From positions 1-64,000 of the forward strand of contig WQWU01000003.1 of assembly GCA_009785215.1 (NCBI GenBank): 64,000 bases of DNA, in the 5' to 3' direction. Every line of letters begins with the position of its first letter. Position 1 is the first letter of the stretch. The stretch is from Treponema sp. Lineage in GTDB: Bacteria; Spirochaetota; Spirochaetia; Treponematales; Breznakiellaceae. The notes beneath the pieces were generated by a model. That model was not told where the DNA came from, did not search any database, and saw nothing but the letters and a program-made list of their open reading frames with translations. Below are positions 53,626-62,678 of this stretch, piece after piece. Position numbers and translations under genes: made by a program.

Positions 53626-53747
53626 AATTTAAAAATAAAAAATGGAAGTATATTCCAGGATGGTTAAAAAATCTTCAAAAGAGAAGATGGAAAAACAGAT
53701 CAAGACCTAACAGAATAAAAGGATATAAATATAGAAGGAAGAGATAA
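53622..53747 (+). CDS. Second basic phage peptide, 41 residues
   Basis: A GTG-started frame of 41 residues sits between VP8 and VP4. The start GTG shares bases with the VP8 stop (GTGA) and its TAA stop shares a base with the VP4 ATG (TAATG at 53745-53749), the pattern of translationally coupled genes. It is rich in Lys and Arg with four Trp residues (KFKNKKWKYIPGWLKNLQKR). I recognise no family. A DNA-binding, membrane or lysis role is possible. It could be a nonfunctional open frame, but the exact fit on both sides argues against that. Confidence 0.6.
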   Translation: MKFKNKKWKYIPGWLKNLQKRRWKNRSRPNRIKGYKYRRKR

Positions 53748-54622
53748 TGCAATGCTCTTTTCCTAGAACTATAAAGATCAAAAAGCCTGCTCATGCAATA
53801 TTTGAATTTAAAACAGGTGTCTATAAGTCACCAGATATAGGATATGGATATATGAAAGTACCATGTGGAAAATGTATGAATTGTAGGATATCGAGAGCCC
53901 GTGAATGGGCAACTAGACTATTGCACGAATTGGATGCTTGGCAAGGTAAAGGATTATTTGTTACACTTACTTATGATGAAGAATTTCTGCCTCCCGGAGG
54001 ATCCCTGGACAAAAAAGAATTACAGAGATTTTTCAAAAGATTAAGGAGAGATTTAAATGGCGAAAGAATCAAATACTTTGCTAGCGGTGAGTATGGTGAT
54101 ACTAGCAACCGTGCTCATTATCATGCTATTGTTTATTATAGTTGTTGCAGTAACGACATCAAACATAGTATCAAAAGGTGCTGGCCTCTAGGTCATATTA
54201 AATTTGGCACGGTTACATATGATTCATGCCGATATGTTGCCGGCTATATAACAAAAAAATTAAATGGTCCGGCCGGCGAAGCCCATTATAATGGCCGCAC
54301 TCCCCCATTCCAATTACAAAGCCAAGGAATAGGTCTGGAATGGGCAGAAAAAAATAAAAAATATTTACAAAATAAATTAGGTATAACAGTAAAAGGCGTA
54401 GAAGTTGGACTCCCCCGCTATTACGTAAAAAAACTAGATCTGAATGTAAAAAAAATAAAAGAAGAATCTATAAAAAGACAAAAATGCTTAGATGAAAAAA
54501 TTATAGATAAATACGGCGAAACAAAATACAGTAACGCGATGATAAAATCAAATGAACAACGTGAAAGAAATGTAGTTAGCCGTATGAATCTAAATGACAG
54601 AAGAAAAAGTAAAAAACTGTAA
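53747..54622 (+). CDS. Microvirus replication initiator VP4 (HUH endonuclease)
   Basis: A 291-residue rolling-circle replication protein. A Cys pair (PCGKCMNCRISRAREWATRL) lies at about residues 40-59. Motif LFVTLTYDEEFLPP precedes the HUH motif HYH in NRAHYHAIVYY at about 118-128. The catalytic Tyr region follows as YVAGYITKKL at about 161-170, with two Tyr and Lys. It nicks the origin and joins to its 5' end to start plus-strand synthesis; the candidate nick site is at 52558/52559. It is the last phage gene. Confidence 0.93.
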   Translation: MQCSFPRTIKIKKPAHAIFEFKTGVYKSPDIGYGYMKVPCGKCMNCRISRAREWATRLLHELDAWQGKGLFVTLTYDEEFLPPGGSLDKKELQRFFKRLRRDLNGERIKYFASGEYGDTSNRAHYHAIVYYSCCSNDIKHSIKRCWPLGHIKFGTVTYDSCRYVAGYITKKLNGPAGEAHYNGRTPPFQLQSQGIGLEWAEKNKKYLQNKLGITVKGVEVGLPRYYVKKLDLNVKKIKEESIKRQKCLDEKIIDKYGETKYSNAMIKSNEQRERNVVSRMNLNDRRKSKKL

Positions 54623-54660
54623 AATACAAAAAATAGTATGTTTATTTATAAAGATGCCAG

Positions 54661-54689
54661 TTGACACCTAGCCTATCAATGTTTATTCT
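54661..54689 (+). promoter_or_regulatory. Split phage promoter at attR
   Basis: TTGACA (54661-54666) is 17 bases from TATTCT (54684-54689). The -35 is phage DNA, the -10 is inside the attachment core, so the full promoter exists only in the circular phage, where it would face VP5. In the integrated form the same boxes sit at attR and point into the host gene's 3' end. Confidence 0.45.
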
Positions 54690-54713
54690 GTCTACTAGGA
54701 AATAGGGGTTTTA
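54669..54713 (+). other. Right prophage junction (attR)
   Basis: The phage-side XerC-type arm TAGCCTATCAA (54669-54679) adjoins the common centre TGTTTA and XerD-type arm (to 54696). Identity with the left junction extends from 54678 to 54713. The stop and last codons of the radical SAM gene (54695 onward, minus strand) lie inside this repeat. Confidence 0.75.
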
Positions 54714-57067
54714 TATAAAGACCTATAGGCGTCAAAGTATGAAACCTGTTCACCGGATGAGTTTTTTGCAAGGACGCCGGTTCGTTTTAAATCAAAGACT
54801 GAGGCGCAATCGTTTTCCAGCCTTGACTGTCTGTATGCTTTTTCCGCTGCCGAATTAACATAATCGATATTTTCTGCGTTCTTGTAGGAATAACCCCATA
54901 ACAGAGATGACAATGAATGTTTTTTTTCTCCGCTTTTAATTAAAAATATTTCGGCTCTTTTTATAATAATGCCGGAAGGCAAATTTGCATTAAGGCTTTT
55001 TACAAAACTATCAACCGATACCTCGTTTAGAAAATCGGCAATTGCCATCTCGAATTCGCCGCTTACGCCTGTTGATAAGGGAGACGCGAATTCTATTTTT
55101 GCCAGCGGGTTAAAACCTTTGGTATACATTATTGGAATGCCAGCCCGTTTAAATGACATGGAAAAAATCTCAATCAGGCTTAAATGCCCATGAAAAACAG
55201 CGCTTCCTTCCTTGCTGAAACTGAATAATACCCTGTAAATCGGCGGGTCGCTTTTGTTCGGCAATGCGGCGTTAACCGCGCTTCTTTCATGGTTAACAAG
55301 AGGCTCCTTAGTCTCTTCTTTTGCTTTTATTTCGGGCAGACAATTAACGCCGCATAAACTGCATTTTTCCCTGCATGACGGTGTACGGGTTGTTTTTACA
55401 AACTCTTTTTTTAGATAATAATCTGTAACACAGGAATCAACACGCGACCAGGGTAATAAGTCAATTTTTCCTTCAAATATGCCGGAAACATAATCAGAGT
55501 TTTTCTCCAGAATTTCCTGCCATTTTTCCTTGTTAATATATTCATTCCACGGCTCAAGTCTGCTGCCAAATCTAAAAGCCTCTTCGCATAATAACCCGGA
55601 TCTTTCATCCCCCCTGCTTAATACCCCTTCTATTTGAGAAATAAGAAAATCTGAGATGCTTACTTTATGCCCCATTGGCTTTAACTTTGAACGGATAAAA
55701 TAAAGTTTTTTTTCTGCTGTTTCGCTATTGAGCTGGGCTGCCCATTGATACGGGGTATGCGGTTTTGGAATAAAAATCCCGACATTGATATTAAAGTGCA
55801 TCCTTGCCCTGCGCGAAACTTCTGTTATAAAAGAAACAATTTCGTCTTCTTCGGGAGCACCGGTATCTGTTTCCGGTATCAAGCCTATCATAAAATAAAA
55901 TTTTGCTCCTCTGTAACCGCGTTTTTTTGCCTCTTGCAGAATTTCAACAACATAATCTATGTTAACATCCTTGTTTATTGACATCTGCCATGCTTCCTGC
56001 GGTGTTTCTACAGCAAAGGTTAAGCCGCTTTTTCTTGTAACAGAAATTTTTTCAAGAAGCGACAGGGCAAAGCTTGATACTTTAAGCGATGGCAGCTGAA
56101 AAGACACATGGTTATTGCTAAAATTTAAGTTTAATGTTTCTATTAGTTTTTCTATGCCTGTATAATCCCCTGATGAAAGCGAAGAAAGGCTAATCTCCTG
56201 CCAGCCTCCCTTTGTAACCAATTCGTTAACCTGTTCAATTATTTGTTCCTGACTTTTTTGCCTAGCAGGTCTGTACCAAAAACCGGCGTGACAAAAACGG
56301 CAGCCGTTCGGGCATCCGCGCATTATTTCTACTGTGCCGTGATTTTGAATTGTTTTCATGCTGGGAACAGGATACACTATCGAAGGGGATTGTTTTTTAC
56401 CAAAGTCTCTGTAAATTGCCCTTACTGCTTTTTCTTTTCCTCTTGTCCAAATATTAGGGTGAGAAATAATTTTTTCAAGCAGCGCTCCCCTGCTCTCCCC
56501 TTCCTTTTTTAAATTTGAAAGTTCTTCCGTTAAATCAAAAAATCCGGCTTCCGCTTCCCCTATCCAGAAAGCGTCAATGTAGGCACAATACGGCAGAGGA
56601 TTTGAAACAGCGGGTCCTCCCGCGATTATTATCGGGTATAAATCATCTTTCCTCTCTTCGCATTTAAGAGGAATCCCTGATACATCCAGCATTGTCAGTA
56701 TGCCGTTAAATCCCAGCTCATATCCCAGGGTAAACATAAGAATATCAAGACTTGCAAGGCTAATTCCGGTATCAAGTCCGTAAAGAGGCAGATTATTTTC
56801 ACGTAACAATTTTTCAAAATCGGGAGCCGGGGCAAACGCTCTGTCACAGCAAACATCCGCCATATTGTTCATGTAATTATAAATAATTCTTAAAGCCTGA
56901 TTCCCCATTCCAATTTCATAAAGATCCGGAAACGCTATTAGTGTTTTTAAAATTTTGTTTTTATCCGCTATACAGCCGACTTCTCCTCCGGTATAGCGCG
57001 CCGGTTTTTCTATGTCCAATAATTTATGCCCCAATGCAAAAGCAGGATCTATGTATATTTCTCTCAA
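54695..57067 (-). CDS. Radical SAM protein with DUF2344 domain
   Basis: A 790-residue protein. The N-terminal region (about 1-200) is the B12-binding-like part of the TIGR03960 family. The radical SAM core has the CX3CX2C cluster motif in RGCPNGCRFCHAGF at about residues 251-264. The C-terminal DUF2344 part (about 605-790) starts YRVLFSFSKEGSAVFHGHLSLIEIF. The family has been linked to tRNA or ribosome-related chemistry, but no function is proven. Its final codons are in the phage attachment repeat, and it overlaps rodA by 4 bases. The proximal position next to the rod operon is likely co-transcription. Confidence 0.88.
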   Translation of the reverse strand: MREIYIDPAFALGHKLLDIEKPARYTGGEVGCIADKNKILKTLIAFPDLYEIGMGNQALRIIYNYMNNMADVCCDRAFAPAPDFEKLLRENNLPLYGLDTGISLASLDILMFTLGYELGFNGILTMLDVSGIPLKCEERKDDLYPIIIAGGPAVSNPLPYCAYIDAFWIGEAEAGFFDLTEELSNLKKEGESRGALLEKIISHPNIWTRGKEKAVRAIYRDFGKKQSPSIVYPVPSMKTIQNHGTVEIMRGCPNGCRFCHAGFWYRPARQKSQEQIIEQVNELVTKGGWQEISLSSLSSGDYTGIEKLIETLNLNFSNNHVSFQLPSLKVSSFALSLLEKISVTRKSGLTFAVETPQEAWQMSINKDVNIDYVVEILQEAKKRGYRGAKFYFMIGLIPETDTGAPEEDEIVSFITEVSRRARMHFNINVGIFIPKPHTPYQWAAQLNSETAEKKLYFIRSKLKPMGHKVSISDFLISQIEGVLSRGDERSGLLCEEAFRFGSRLEPWNEYINKEKWQEILEKNSDYVSGIFEGKIDLLPWSRVDSCVTDYYLKKEFVKTTRTPSCREKCSLCGVNCLPEIKAKEETKEPLVNHERSAVNAALPNKSDPPIYRVLFSFSKEGSAVFHGHLSLIEIFSMSFKRAGIPIMYTKGFNPLAKIEFASPLSTGVSGEFEMAIADFLNEVSVDSFVKSLNANLPSGIIIKRAEIFLIKSGEKKHSLSSLLWGYSYKNAENIDYVNSAAEKAYRQSRLENDCASVFDLKRTGVLAKNSSGEQVSYFDAYRSLYKTPIS

Positions 57068-58374
57068 CGGTTATACCTTCTTATGTAGATGCTTAAAGCA
57101 AGACCTATTCCAATCATAGAGGCAAGAATTGATGAACCTCCGTAAGACATGAACATAAGAGGAAGTCCTGTTATCGGCATAATGCCCATAGTCATGCCAA
57201 CATTAATTATAAAGTGAAATCCAATCATTCCCGAAAGACCTGCGCATATATATTTTGCAAAAGGATCCGTTGTAATTTTCATGGAAAACAAAATACGATT
57301 TACAATTAAAAGATAAAGAGAAAATACAATAATGGCTCCCAAAAAACCCGTTTCTTCAGAAAATATGGAAAAAATAAAATCTGTGCTTTGTTCAGGCAAA
57401 AATCTATAATGACTTTGTGTTCCCTGCAAATAACCTCTGCCTGTAAGCCCGCCCGCTCCAATCGCTGTTACAGATTGAATAATATTCCAGCCTGCTCCGC
57501 GCGGATCCACATTTGGATCCAGAAAAACAATAAGCCTCATTATCTGATAATTTTTAAGCACAATGCGCGCTACAAAAGAAGCGCCCAGTGATAATACAAC
57601 TATTGCGGATGAATAAACCATCCAAAAGAAATATTTCTTTTTAAATTTAATATAGCCAAAAATGGAAATAGCGGCTATAAGAACAAAAAATAGTATTGCG
57701 ATTGTAATTATTCTTATATTTGTAAGCACTGCAAGAAAGGGAATTGTTTTTCTTAAAATAAATGTTTGCCAAAGCGGAAGCACCAAAAATATTCCTGTAA
57801 GCGCTATACATGAAACCATAAATGCCACATAACGCATGGATACCCCTGCCAAAAAAATCATTGTTAAAAGAATTGCAATATAAACAAGCGCTGTGCCAAG
57901 ATCAGGCTGAAGAAGAACTATTACCATCGGTATAAAGACTATAATACAGCTTACAAAAAAACGGGAAAATGTCCCTCTGTTATGATCTGTATCGGCAAGA
58001 AAGCGCGCAAGAAGTATAATTACAGATATTTTAACAAATTCAGACATTTGAATTCCAAATGATCCTATTCTTAACCAGCGCGCCGCATTATAAATTACAT
58101 TGCCAAAAAGCAATGTATAAATAAGAGGCAGTAACGAAAAAAGATATATATACAAAGAAATGTTATAAAATCTTCTGTAATTTATCATGGATAAGACAAT
58201 TACTGCAACAAGACCTATTGATGCCCATATTATCTGCCTTACATATTCATTTGAAACCTGCACTCCTTCAGAAGTTATTCCGGAAGAATAAATAAACAAT
58301 ATGCCGAATACTATTAAGGTAATTACAGGAAGCAGCAGTAAATAATCTATTTCCAGTATGTTTCGTAATCTCAA
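57064..58374 (-). CDS. rodA: Rod-shape SEDS glycosyltransferase RodA
   Basis: A 436-residue SEDS protein with about ten membrane helices. The family signatures PDLGTALVYIAILL near residues 155-168 and the C-terminal FMSYGGSSILASMIGIGLALSI are present. RodA polymerises lipid II into glycan strands for side-wall growth, with PBP2 as partner; its gene lies 15 bases upstream. It overlaps the radical SAM gene by 4 bases. Confidence 0.95.
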   Translation of the reverse strand: MRLRNILEIDYLLLLPVITLIVFGILFIYSSGITSEGVQVSNEYVRQIIWASIGLVAVIVLSMINYRRFYNISLYIYLFSLLPLIYTLLFGNVIYNAARWLRIGSFGIQMSEFVKISVIILLARFLADTDHNRGTFSRFFVSCIIVFIPMVIVLLQPDLGTALVYIAILLTMIFLAGVSMRYVAFMVSCIALTGIFLVLPLWQTFILRKTIPFLAVLTNIRIITIAILFFVLIAAISIFGYIKFKKKYFFWMVYSSAIVVLSLGASFVARIVLKNYQIMRLIVFLDPNVDPRGAGWNIIQSVTAIGAGGLTGRGYLQGTQSHYRFLPEQSTDFIFSIFSEETGFLGAIIVFSLYLLIVNRILFSMKITTDPFAKYICAGLSGMIGFHFIINVGMTMGIMPITGLPLMFMSYGGSSILASMIGIGLALSIYIRRYNR

Positions 58375-58389
58375 ATTTATCTCCGCCTT

Positions 58390-60222
58390 TTAATTTGACA
58401 CTATGTGCTGAAATCCCAGAGTACGGACTGCAGTTTCATAATCCTGCTTGGCAAAATACCCCTGAAATATTATTGCCGATGCCGAAGATGCTCTCCAAAC
58501 CTGAAAGCTTGATGCTTCGATAATAACTGTAACTACAATTTGCTCATCAGGATTTGTACTGTTATACGGAGCAAAGGCAGTAAACCATGAATGCCACCTG
58601 TCTACAAGCCCAATTTCCGCGGTTCCTGTTTTTCCCGCAATTTGCACTGTTCTTATATTTAACGGATACTGCGCTGTTCCATGACTTACAACGCTTCTCA
58701 TATCCTGCCGTACAGTTTCAAAAATGGAATGAGGTATATCGCTTTTGTGCAAGATTTCCGGTTCTGTTATTTGTATTATAGCGTTTGTATCAGGATCGCG
58801 AACTTCTTTTAATACATGAGGTTTATAAATCACTCCGTTATTTACAATCATGCTGACCATATTGCACATTTGAAGAGGCGTAACCAGTGTATACCCCTGC
58901 CCAATAGACATATTCATTGTATCGCCCAAAACCCATCTTTCATGAAAACGTCTTTCTTTCCATTGAGGCGTTGGAATAAAACCTGTTATTTCTCCCGGCA
59001 GATCAATTCCCGTTATTTCTCCGTAACCGTAATTTCTTGCATAGTTAACGATTCTTTCTACGCCAACATTATCTCTGCCAATCGTCATATAATAAATATT
59101 GCATGATTGCCTTAGGGCTCCCGCTAAATTTAATCTTCCGTGTCCTGTTCTAAGATGACAGTGCCAGTCCCTGTTTCCGTACCTTATAACACCCTGACAT
59201 AATACATTCTGTTCAGGCGGAAATGTATTCTCTCTTAAAATTGCAGTAGACAATATCATTTTAAAAGTTGAAGCCGGAGGATAACTTGACTGAATAGCGC
59301 GGTTTAAAAACGGCTTGTTCGGATCATCTGCGAGAATTCTAAAATTGGAAATATTTCCGTCTGTAAAAATATTTGGGTCATACCACGGATAGGAAACCAT
59401 TGCAAGTATTTCCCCTGTTGATGGTTTCATAACAATGGCAGATCCTATCTGAGGACCTATCGCTTTCTCTGCAAGAAGCTGAAGGTCTGCATCTATTGTA
59501 AGTACCAGGTTTTTTCCCATCTCAGGAAGTGTTCTTATAATGTTTTCCTGCCCTGCGATACGCCTGCCCCTTGAATCTACTGTTCTTGTTTCCCATCCTT
59601 CTTTTCCGCGCAAAAGCTCGTCATATTGCCTTTCAATACCGGATTTACCTATAACATCTCCCTGCTGATAGCCTAAATTGTAAAGTGTGGTAAGTTCATC
59701 ACGGGTAATGTCTCCTACATAGCCAAGTATATGGGAAAGGCTTCCTACGTTAACATAATTGCGAATTGCCTTGATGTGCCAGGTTATACCGGGCAGCACG
59801 TCTTTTCTTTCTGCAAGAGATGCAATGGAAGAAAACGTTACGTTAGACGCAATTTCTACAGGCTGGTAAAGCTGAAAATACTGGCTTGGAAGTTTAGATC
59901 TTATCTCATCCTGCGAGATTCCCAATATCTGTGAAACAGAAGCAATTACTTCATCCATTTTTCCGCGCGGAACTTCCGCAGGCGTAATTGTAACTGCATA
60001 AGAATCCCTGTTAATTACAAGAGGACGCGTAATATTGCGATCGTATATTTCTCCCCTTTGCGTTGGAATAATATATGTTCTTCGTGAAATATCCTGCGCT
60101 CTTGTAAGATATATTTCACCGGAAAGTATTTGCATGCTAAAAAGCCTTATTACATAAGTAAAGACAACAATAAAAAAGAGAATCCGAAAAACAATTATGC
60201 GGCTTCCCTGATTATCAATCAT
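58390..60222 (-). CDS. mrdA: Penicillin-binding protein 2 (transpeptidase)
   Basis: A 610-residue class B PBP. One N-terminal membrane helix (residues about 8-26), a pedestal domain and a transpeptidase domain with the SxxK motif STFK (in PPASTFKMIL), SxN motif SCN (in LRQSCNIYY) and KTG motif in AGKTGTAEIG. It crosslinks new peptidoglycan during rod elongation with RodA. It lies 2 bases after mreD and 15 before rodA. Confidence 0.96.
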   Translation of the reverse strand: MIDNQGSRIIVFRILFFIVVFTYVIRLFSMQILSGEIYLTRAQDISRRTYIIPTQRGEIYDRNITRPLVINRDSYAVTITPAEVPRGKMDEVIASVSQILGISQDEIRSKLPSQYFQLYQPVEIASNVTFSSIASLAERKDVLPGITWHIKAIRNYVNVGSLSHILGYVGDITRDELTTLYNLGYQQGDVIGKSGIERQYDELLRGKEGWETRTVDSRGRRIAGQENIIRTLPEMGKNLVLTIDADLQLLAEKAIGPQIGSAIVMKPSTGEILAMVSYPWYDPNIFTDGNISNFRILADDPNKPFLNRAIQSSYPPASTFKMILSTAILRENTFPPEQNVLCQGVIRYGNRDWHCHLRTGHGRLNLAGALRQSCNIYYMTIGRDNVGVERIVNYARNYGYGEITGIDLPGEITGFIPTPQWKERRFHERWVLGDTMNMSIGQGYTLVTPLQMCNMVSMIVNNGVIYKPHVLKEVRDPDTNAIIQITEPEILHKSDIPHSIFETVRQDMRSVVSHGTAQYPLNIRTVQIAGKTGTAEIGLVDRWHSWFTAFAPYNSTNPDEQIVVTVIIEASSFQVWRASSASAIIFQGYFAKQDYETAVRTLGFQHIVSN

Positions 60223-60224
60223 TA

Positions 60225-60725
60225 TTATCTCCGCCCTGCCATTATGGGCTTAAAGTTTTTTAACAGGAAAAATAATCCGGGCGCTAACAATGAATTTAAA
60301 CCTAACTGTATCCAGAAAGCAGATGTAGTTAATGAATAAGCCGGAACAGCAGATCCCATAATGAGATGAAGTATAAAAACTATCAATGCTTTTATTAATG
60401 TTGCAGATGCGCATAAAACAACCGGCATAATAAATATATCAAGAAATAAAGCGCCTTTAAAAAGACCTGCAAGCGCGCCTATCAGCGTGCGGACAAGACA
60501 ATTCATTCCAAGCGGAGATGCTGATAAAAAATCAAGTAAAACTCCTGAGAAAAAACCCGACACCTGTCCTGTCATGGTTCCGTTAACATAAGCAGAAAAT
60601 ACAAGAATGCATAAAGCAAGATCCGGTACCACCTTTAAAAAAGGTATATAGCCAAGAATAGTGGATTGTAAAATTCCCGCAATTATGCAGAACAACACTG
60701 TCCAAATTGTACATCTAATCATCAA
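60225..60725 (-). CDS. mreD: Rod-shape membrane protein MreD
   Basis: A 166-residue membrane protein with five to six helices, matching MreD length and position between mreC and mrdA. The block PDLALCILVFSAYVNGTMTGQVSGFFSGVLLDFLSASPLGMN is typical (PDL and GxxxGxxSGFxxGxxxD features). It links MreC to the membrane elongasome. It overlaps mreC by 11 bases. Confidence 0.9.
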   Translation of the reverse strand: MMIRCTIWTVLFCIIAGILQSTILGYIPFLKVVPDLALCILVFSAYVNGTMTGQVSGFFSGVLLDFLSASPLGMNCLVRTLIGALAGLFKGALFLDIFIMPVVLCASATLIKALIVFILHLIMGSAVPAYSLTTSAFWIQLGLNSLLAPGLFFLLKNFKPIMAGRR

Positions 60726-61620
60726 TTTTTCCTGTATCTTCTGAATTTTCTACTTCAATAACAAAAATATATTCCAATCTGGAAAAATCTATCATTGGAA
60801 CAATATCAACTTCCAGAGTTGTTTCATATTCAAGAACATTAACAGCGCTGACACGTCCTATATTTATTCCTGCAGGATATATACCGCCCATGCCGCTTGT
60901 AACAACTATATCTCCGATATTGATATCCTCTCTCGCGCGCCTTGGAACAAAACGCATTAAAATAGGAACATCTGAACTTCCCTGCCCTTCTACAATACCT
61001 TCAAAACGGGAAACAGAAAACCTGCATGACACTTGCGAGTTAATGTCAAAAACAGGCATAACAAGACTTTCAAAAACTCCTGTCTGAATAACTTTTCCTA
61101 CCAAAGCCTGAACTCCGTTTTGCCATGCGACAACCGGCATATTATTTGATACTCCGGAATAACTACCCTTGTTAATTACTACAGCGGAAAATAAATTATC
61201 CGGATCACGTCCCGAAATTTGCGCGGGGATTCGCCTGTAACGCAGAGACCTTGAAAAATCAAGCTGTTCTTTTAAACGTATATTTTCCTGATAAATTTCC
61301 GCATTGCTGCGTTCCATATCTTCAAAACGATCGAGCTGCCTTAAAAGATCCGCGTGTTCTTTTCTTAAATTTGAAAGTTCAGAAATACTTAAAACAGTTC
61401 TGGAAATAAAAGAAGTAAATTCATATATACCTCCCCTAACCCCTGAAAAAAATGATAACCCTACATTTTTAACATCAAAAATAAAACTTCTGCTTGACAG
61501 TAAAAGCATAATCGAAGAAAGCAGCACAAGCAATACAAAAACAAAGACAGTTATATTTATTTGAGCTCCCGGTAATTTTCCGCCTCTTCGCGTTAATTTA
61601 CCAAAGAATCTTCGCTGCAT
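60715..61620 (-). CDS. mreC: Rod-shape periplasmic protein MreC
   Basis: A 301-residue MreC. One N-terminal membrane helix (INITVFVFVLLVLLSSIMLLLSS, about residues 22-44) is followed by a coiled coil (about 75-120) and a beta domain with VVINKGSYSGVSNNMPVVAWQNGVQALVGKV and DIVVTSGMGGIYPAGINIGRVSAVN. MreC scaffolds PBP2 and RodA in the periplasm. It overlaps mreD by 11 bases and lies 5 bases after mreB. Confidence 0.94.
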   Translation of the reverse strand: MQRRFFGKLTRRGGKLPGAQINITVFVFVLLVLLSSIMLLLSSRSFIFDVKNVGLSFFSGVRGGIYEFTSFISRTVLSISELSNLRKEHADLLRQLDRFEDMERSNAEIYQENIRLKEQLDFSRSLRYRRIPAQISGRDPDNLFSAVVINKGSYSGVSNNMPVVAWQNGVQALVGKVIQTGVFESLVMPVFDINSQVSCRFSVSRFEGIVEGQGSSDVPILMRFVPRRAREDINIGDIVVTSGMGGIYPAGINIGRVSAVNVLEYETTLEVDIVPMIDFSRLEYIFVIEVENSEDTGKIDD

Positions 61621-61625
61621 AAATA

Positions 61626-62654
61626 TTACCCGTTTAATCTGTCATAGATATTTTTAGTAAGGTCTGCGCCTTTTATATATTCAAAATATTTACCTGCTCC
61701 CAGGGCTACGCAAATTTCCGGGTTTTCCGCAATAATTGCGGGAACCCCTGTTTCCTTTACGATAAGCTTGTCAAAACCTTTTAAAAGGGAGCCTCCGCCT
61801 GTTAGTACAATTCCGCGATCTACAATGTCGGCAGCAAGTTCAGGCGGCGTTTTTCCCAAAACCAGTTTTATCTCATCTATGATTGACGTAATTGGATCTT
61901 TAAGAGCCTCCCTTACTTCGACGGAGTCTATCTCTAACCTTCGCGGCAATCCTGTAATTGCGTCATTTCCTTTTACTTCAAGTTTTTCTATTGTCTTATC
62001 CGGAAAAGCATTGCCTATTTCTATTTTAAGTTTTTCAGCCATCTGCTCTCCGACAATAAGGTTATGAACGCTGCGGATATGTTTAATAATTGATTCATCA
62101 AATTCATCGCCGCCTACGCGGATTGCCCTTGTAACTACCATTCCACCAAGCGAGATAACAGAAATTTCTGTTGTGCCTCCTCCAATATCACAAATCATGT
62201 GACCTGCGGGCTCTCTTATCGGAATATCAGCGCCGATTGCGGCTGCCAAACTTTCATCTATGATGTGAACTTCTCTTGCTCCTGATTTATACGCGCTTTC
62301 TTCTACAGCGCGTCTTTCAACATCTGTTATGCATGAAGGAACGCCTATTACCATTCTTGGTTTTAAAAATCTATAGCGGGGATAAACACGGTAAATAAAA
62401 TAACGAATCATTTTTTCTGTTGATTCGATATCCGCTATTACCCCGTCACGCATCGGTCTTATGGCGATTATATTTTCCGGCGTTTTCCAGAGCATTCGTT
62501 TTGCATCCTGTCCTACCGCAACAATTCTTTTTGTACCGCGTTCAACAGCAACAACCGATGGTTCATTTAAAACAATACCCTTACTCTTGATATAGATAAG
62601 CGTATTGCAGGTTCCTAAATCAATGCCAAAATCTGACGATAAGTTGCTAAACAT
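61626..62654 (-). CDS. mreB: Rod-shape actin homologue MreB
   Basis: A 342-residue MreB with the actin-fold phosphate-1 motif [12 protein letters not shown] at about residues 10-21, the phosphate-2 motif [17 protein letters not shown] and the adenosine motif [12 protein letters not shown]. It forms membrane-bound filaments that guide elongation. It lies 24 bases downstream of the TPR gene and is followed by mreC. Length is normal. Confidence 0.97.
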   Translation of the reverse strand: MFSNLSSDFGIDLGTCNTLIYIKSKGIVLNEPSVVAVERGTKRIVAVGQDAKRMLWKTPENIIAIRPMRDGVIADIESTEKMIRYFIYRVYPRYRFLKPRMVIGVPSCITDVERRAVEESAYKSGAREVHIIDESLAAAIGADIPIREPAGHMICDIGGGTTEISVISLGGMVVTRAIRVGGDEFDESIIKHIRSVHNLIVGEQMAEKLKIEIGNAFPDKTIEKLEVKGNDAITGLPRRLEIDSVEVREALKDPITSIIDEIKLVLGKTPPELAADIVDRGIVLTGGGSLLKGFDKLIVKETGVPAIIAENPEICVALGAGKYFEYIKGADLTKNIYDRLNG

Positions 62655-62678
62655 GCACCCTCCGAATAAATATATATT

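Larger units (their letters stand above)
50206..54679 (+). mobile_element. Integrated gokushovirus-type microvirus (Microviridae prophage)
   Basis: The unit from core to core is 4,474 bases, the size of a complete gokushovirus genome. Genes in order are VP5, VP1, VP3-like, VP2, VP8-like, a 41-residue basic ORF and VP4, all on the plus strand and all intact. No integrase, transposase or lysis gene is present, so host XerC/XerD recombination at the dif-like site is the likely route. It is flanked by 36-base direct repeats at 50204-50239 and 54678-54713. It is more AT-rich than the housekeeping genes on either side. The next gene to the right is on the opposite strand. Confidence 0.95.

Noticed and set aside
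50206..54679. Integrase or transposase carried by the prophage
   Set aside because: All frames over 35 residues are accounted for by microvirus genes; nothing resembles a tyrosine or serine recombinase.
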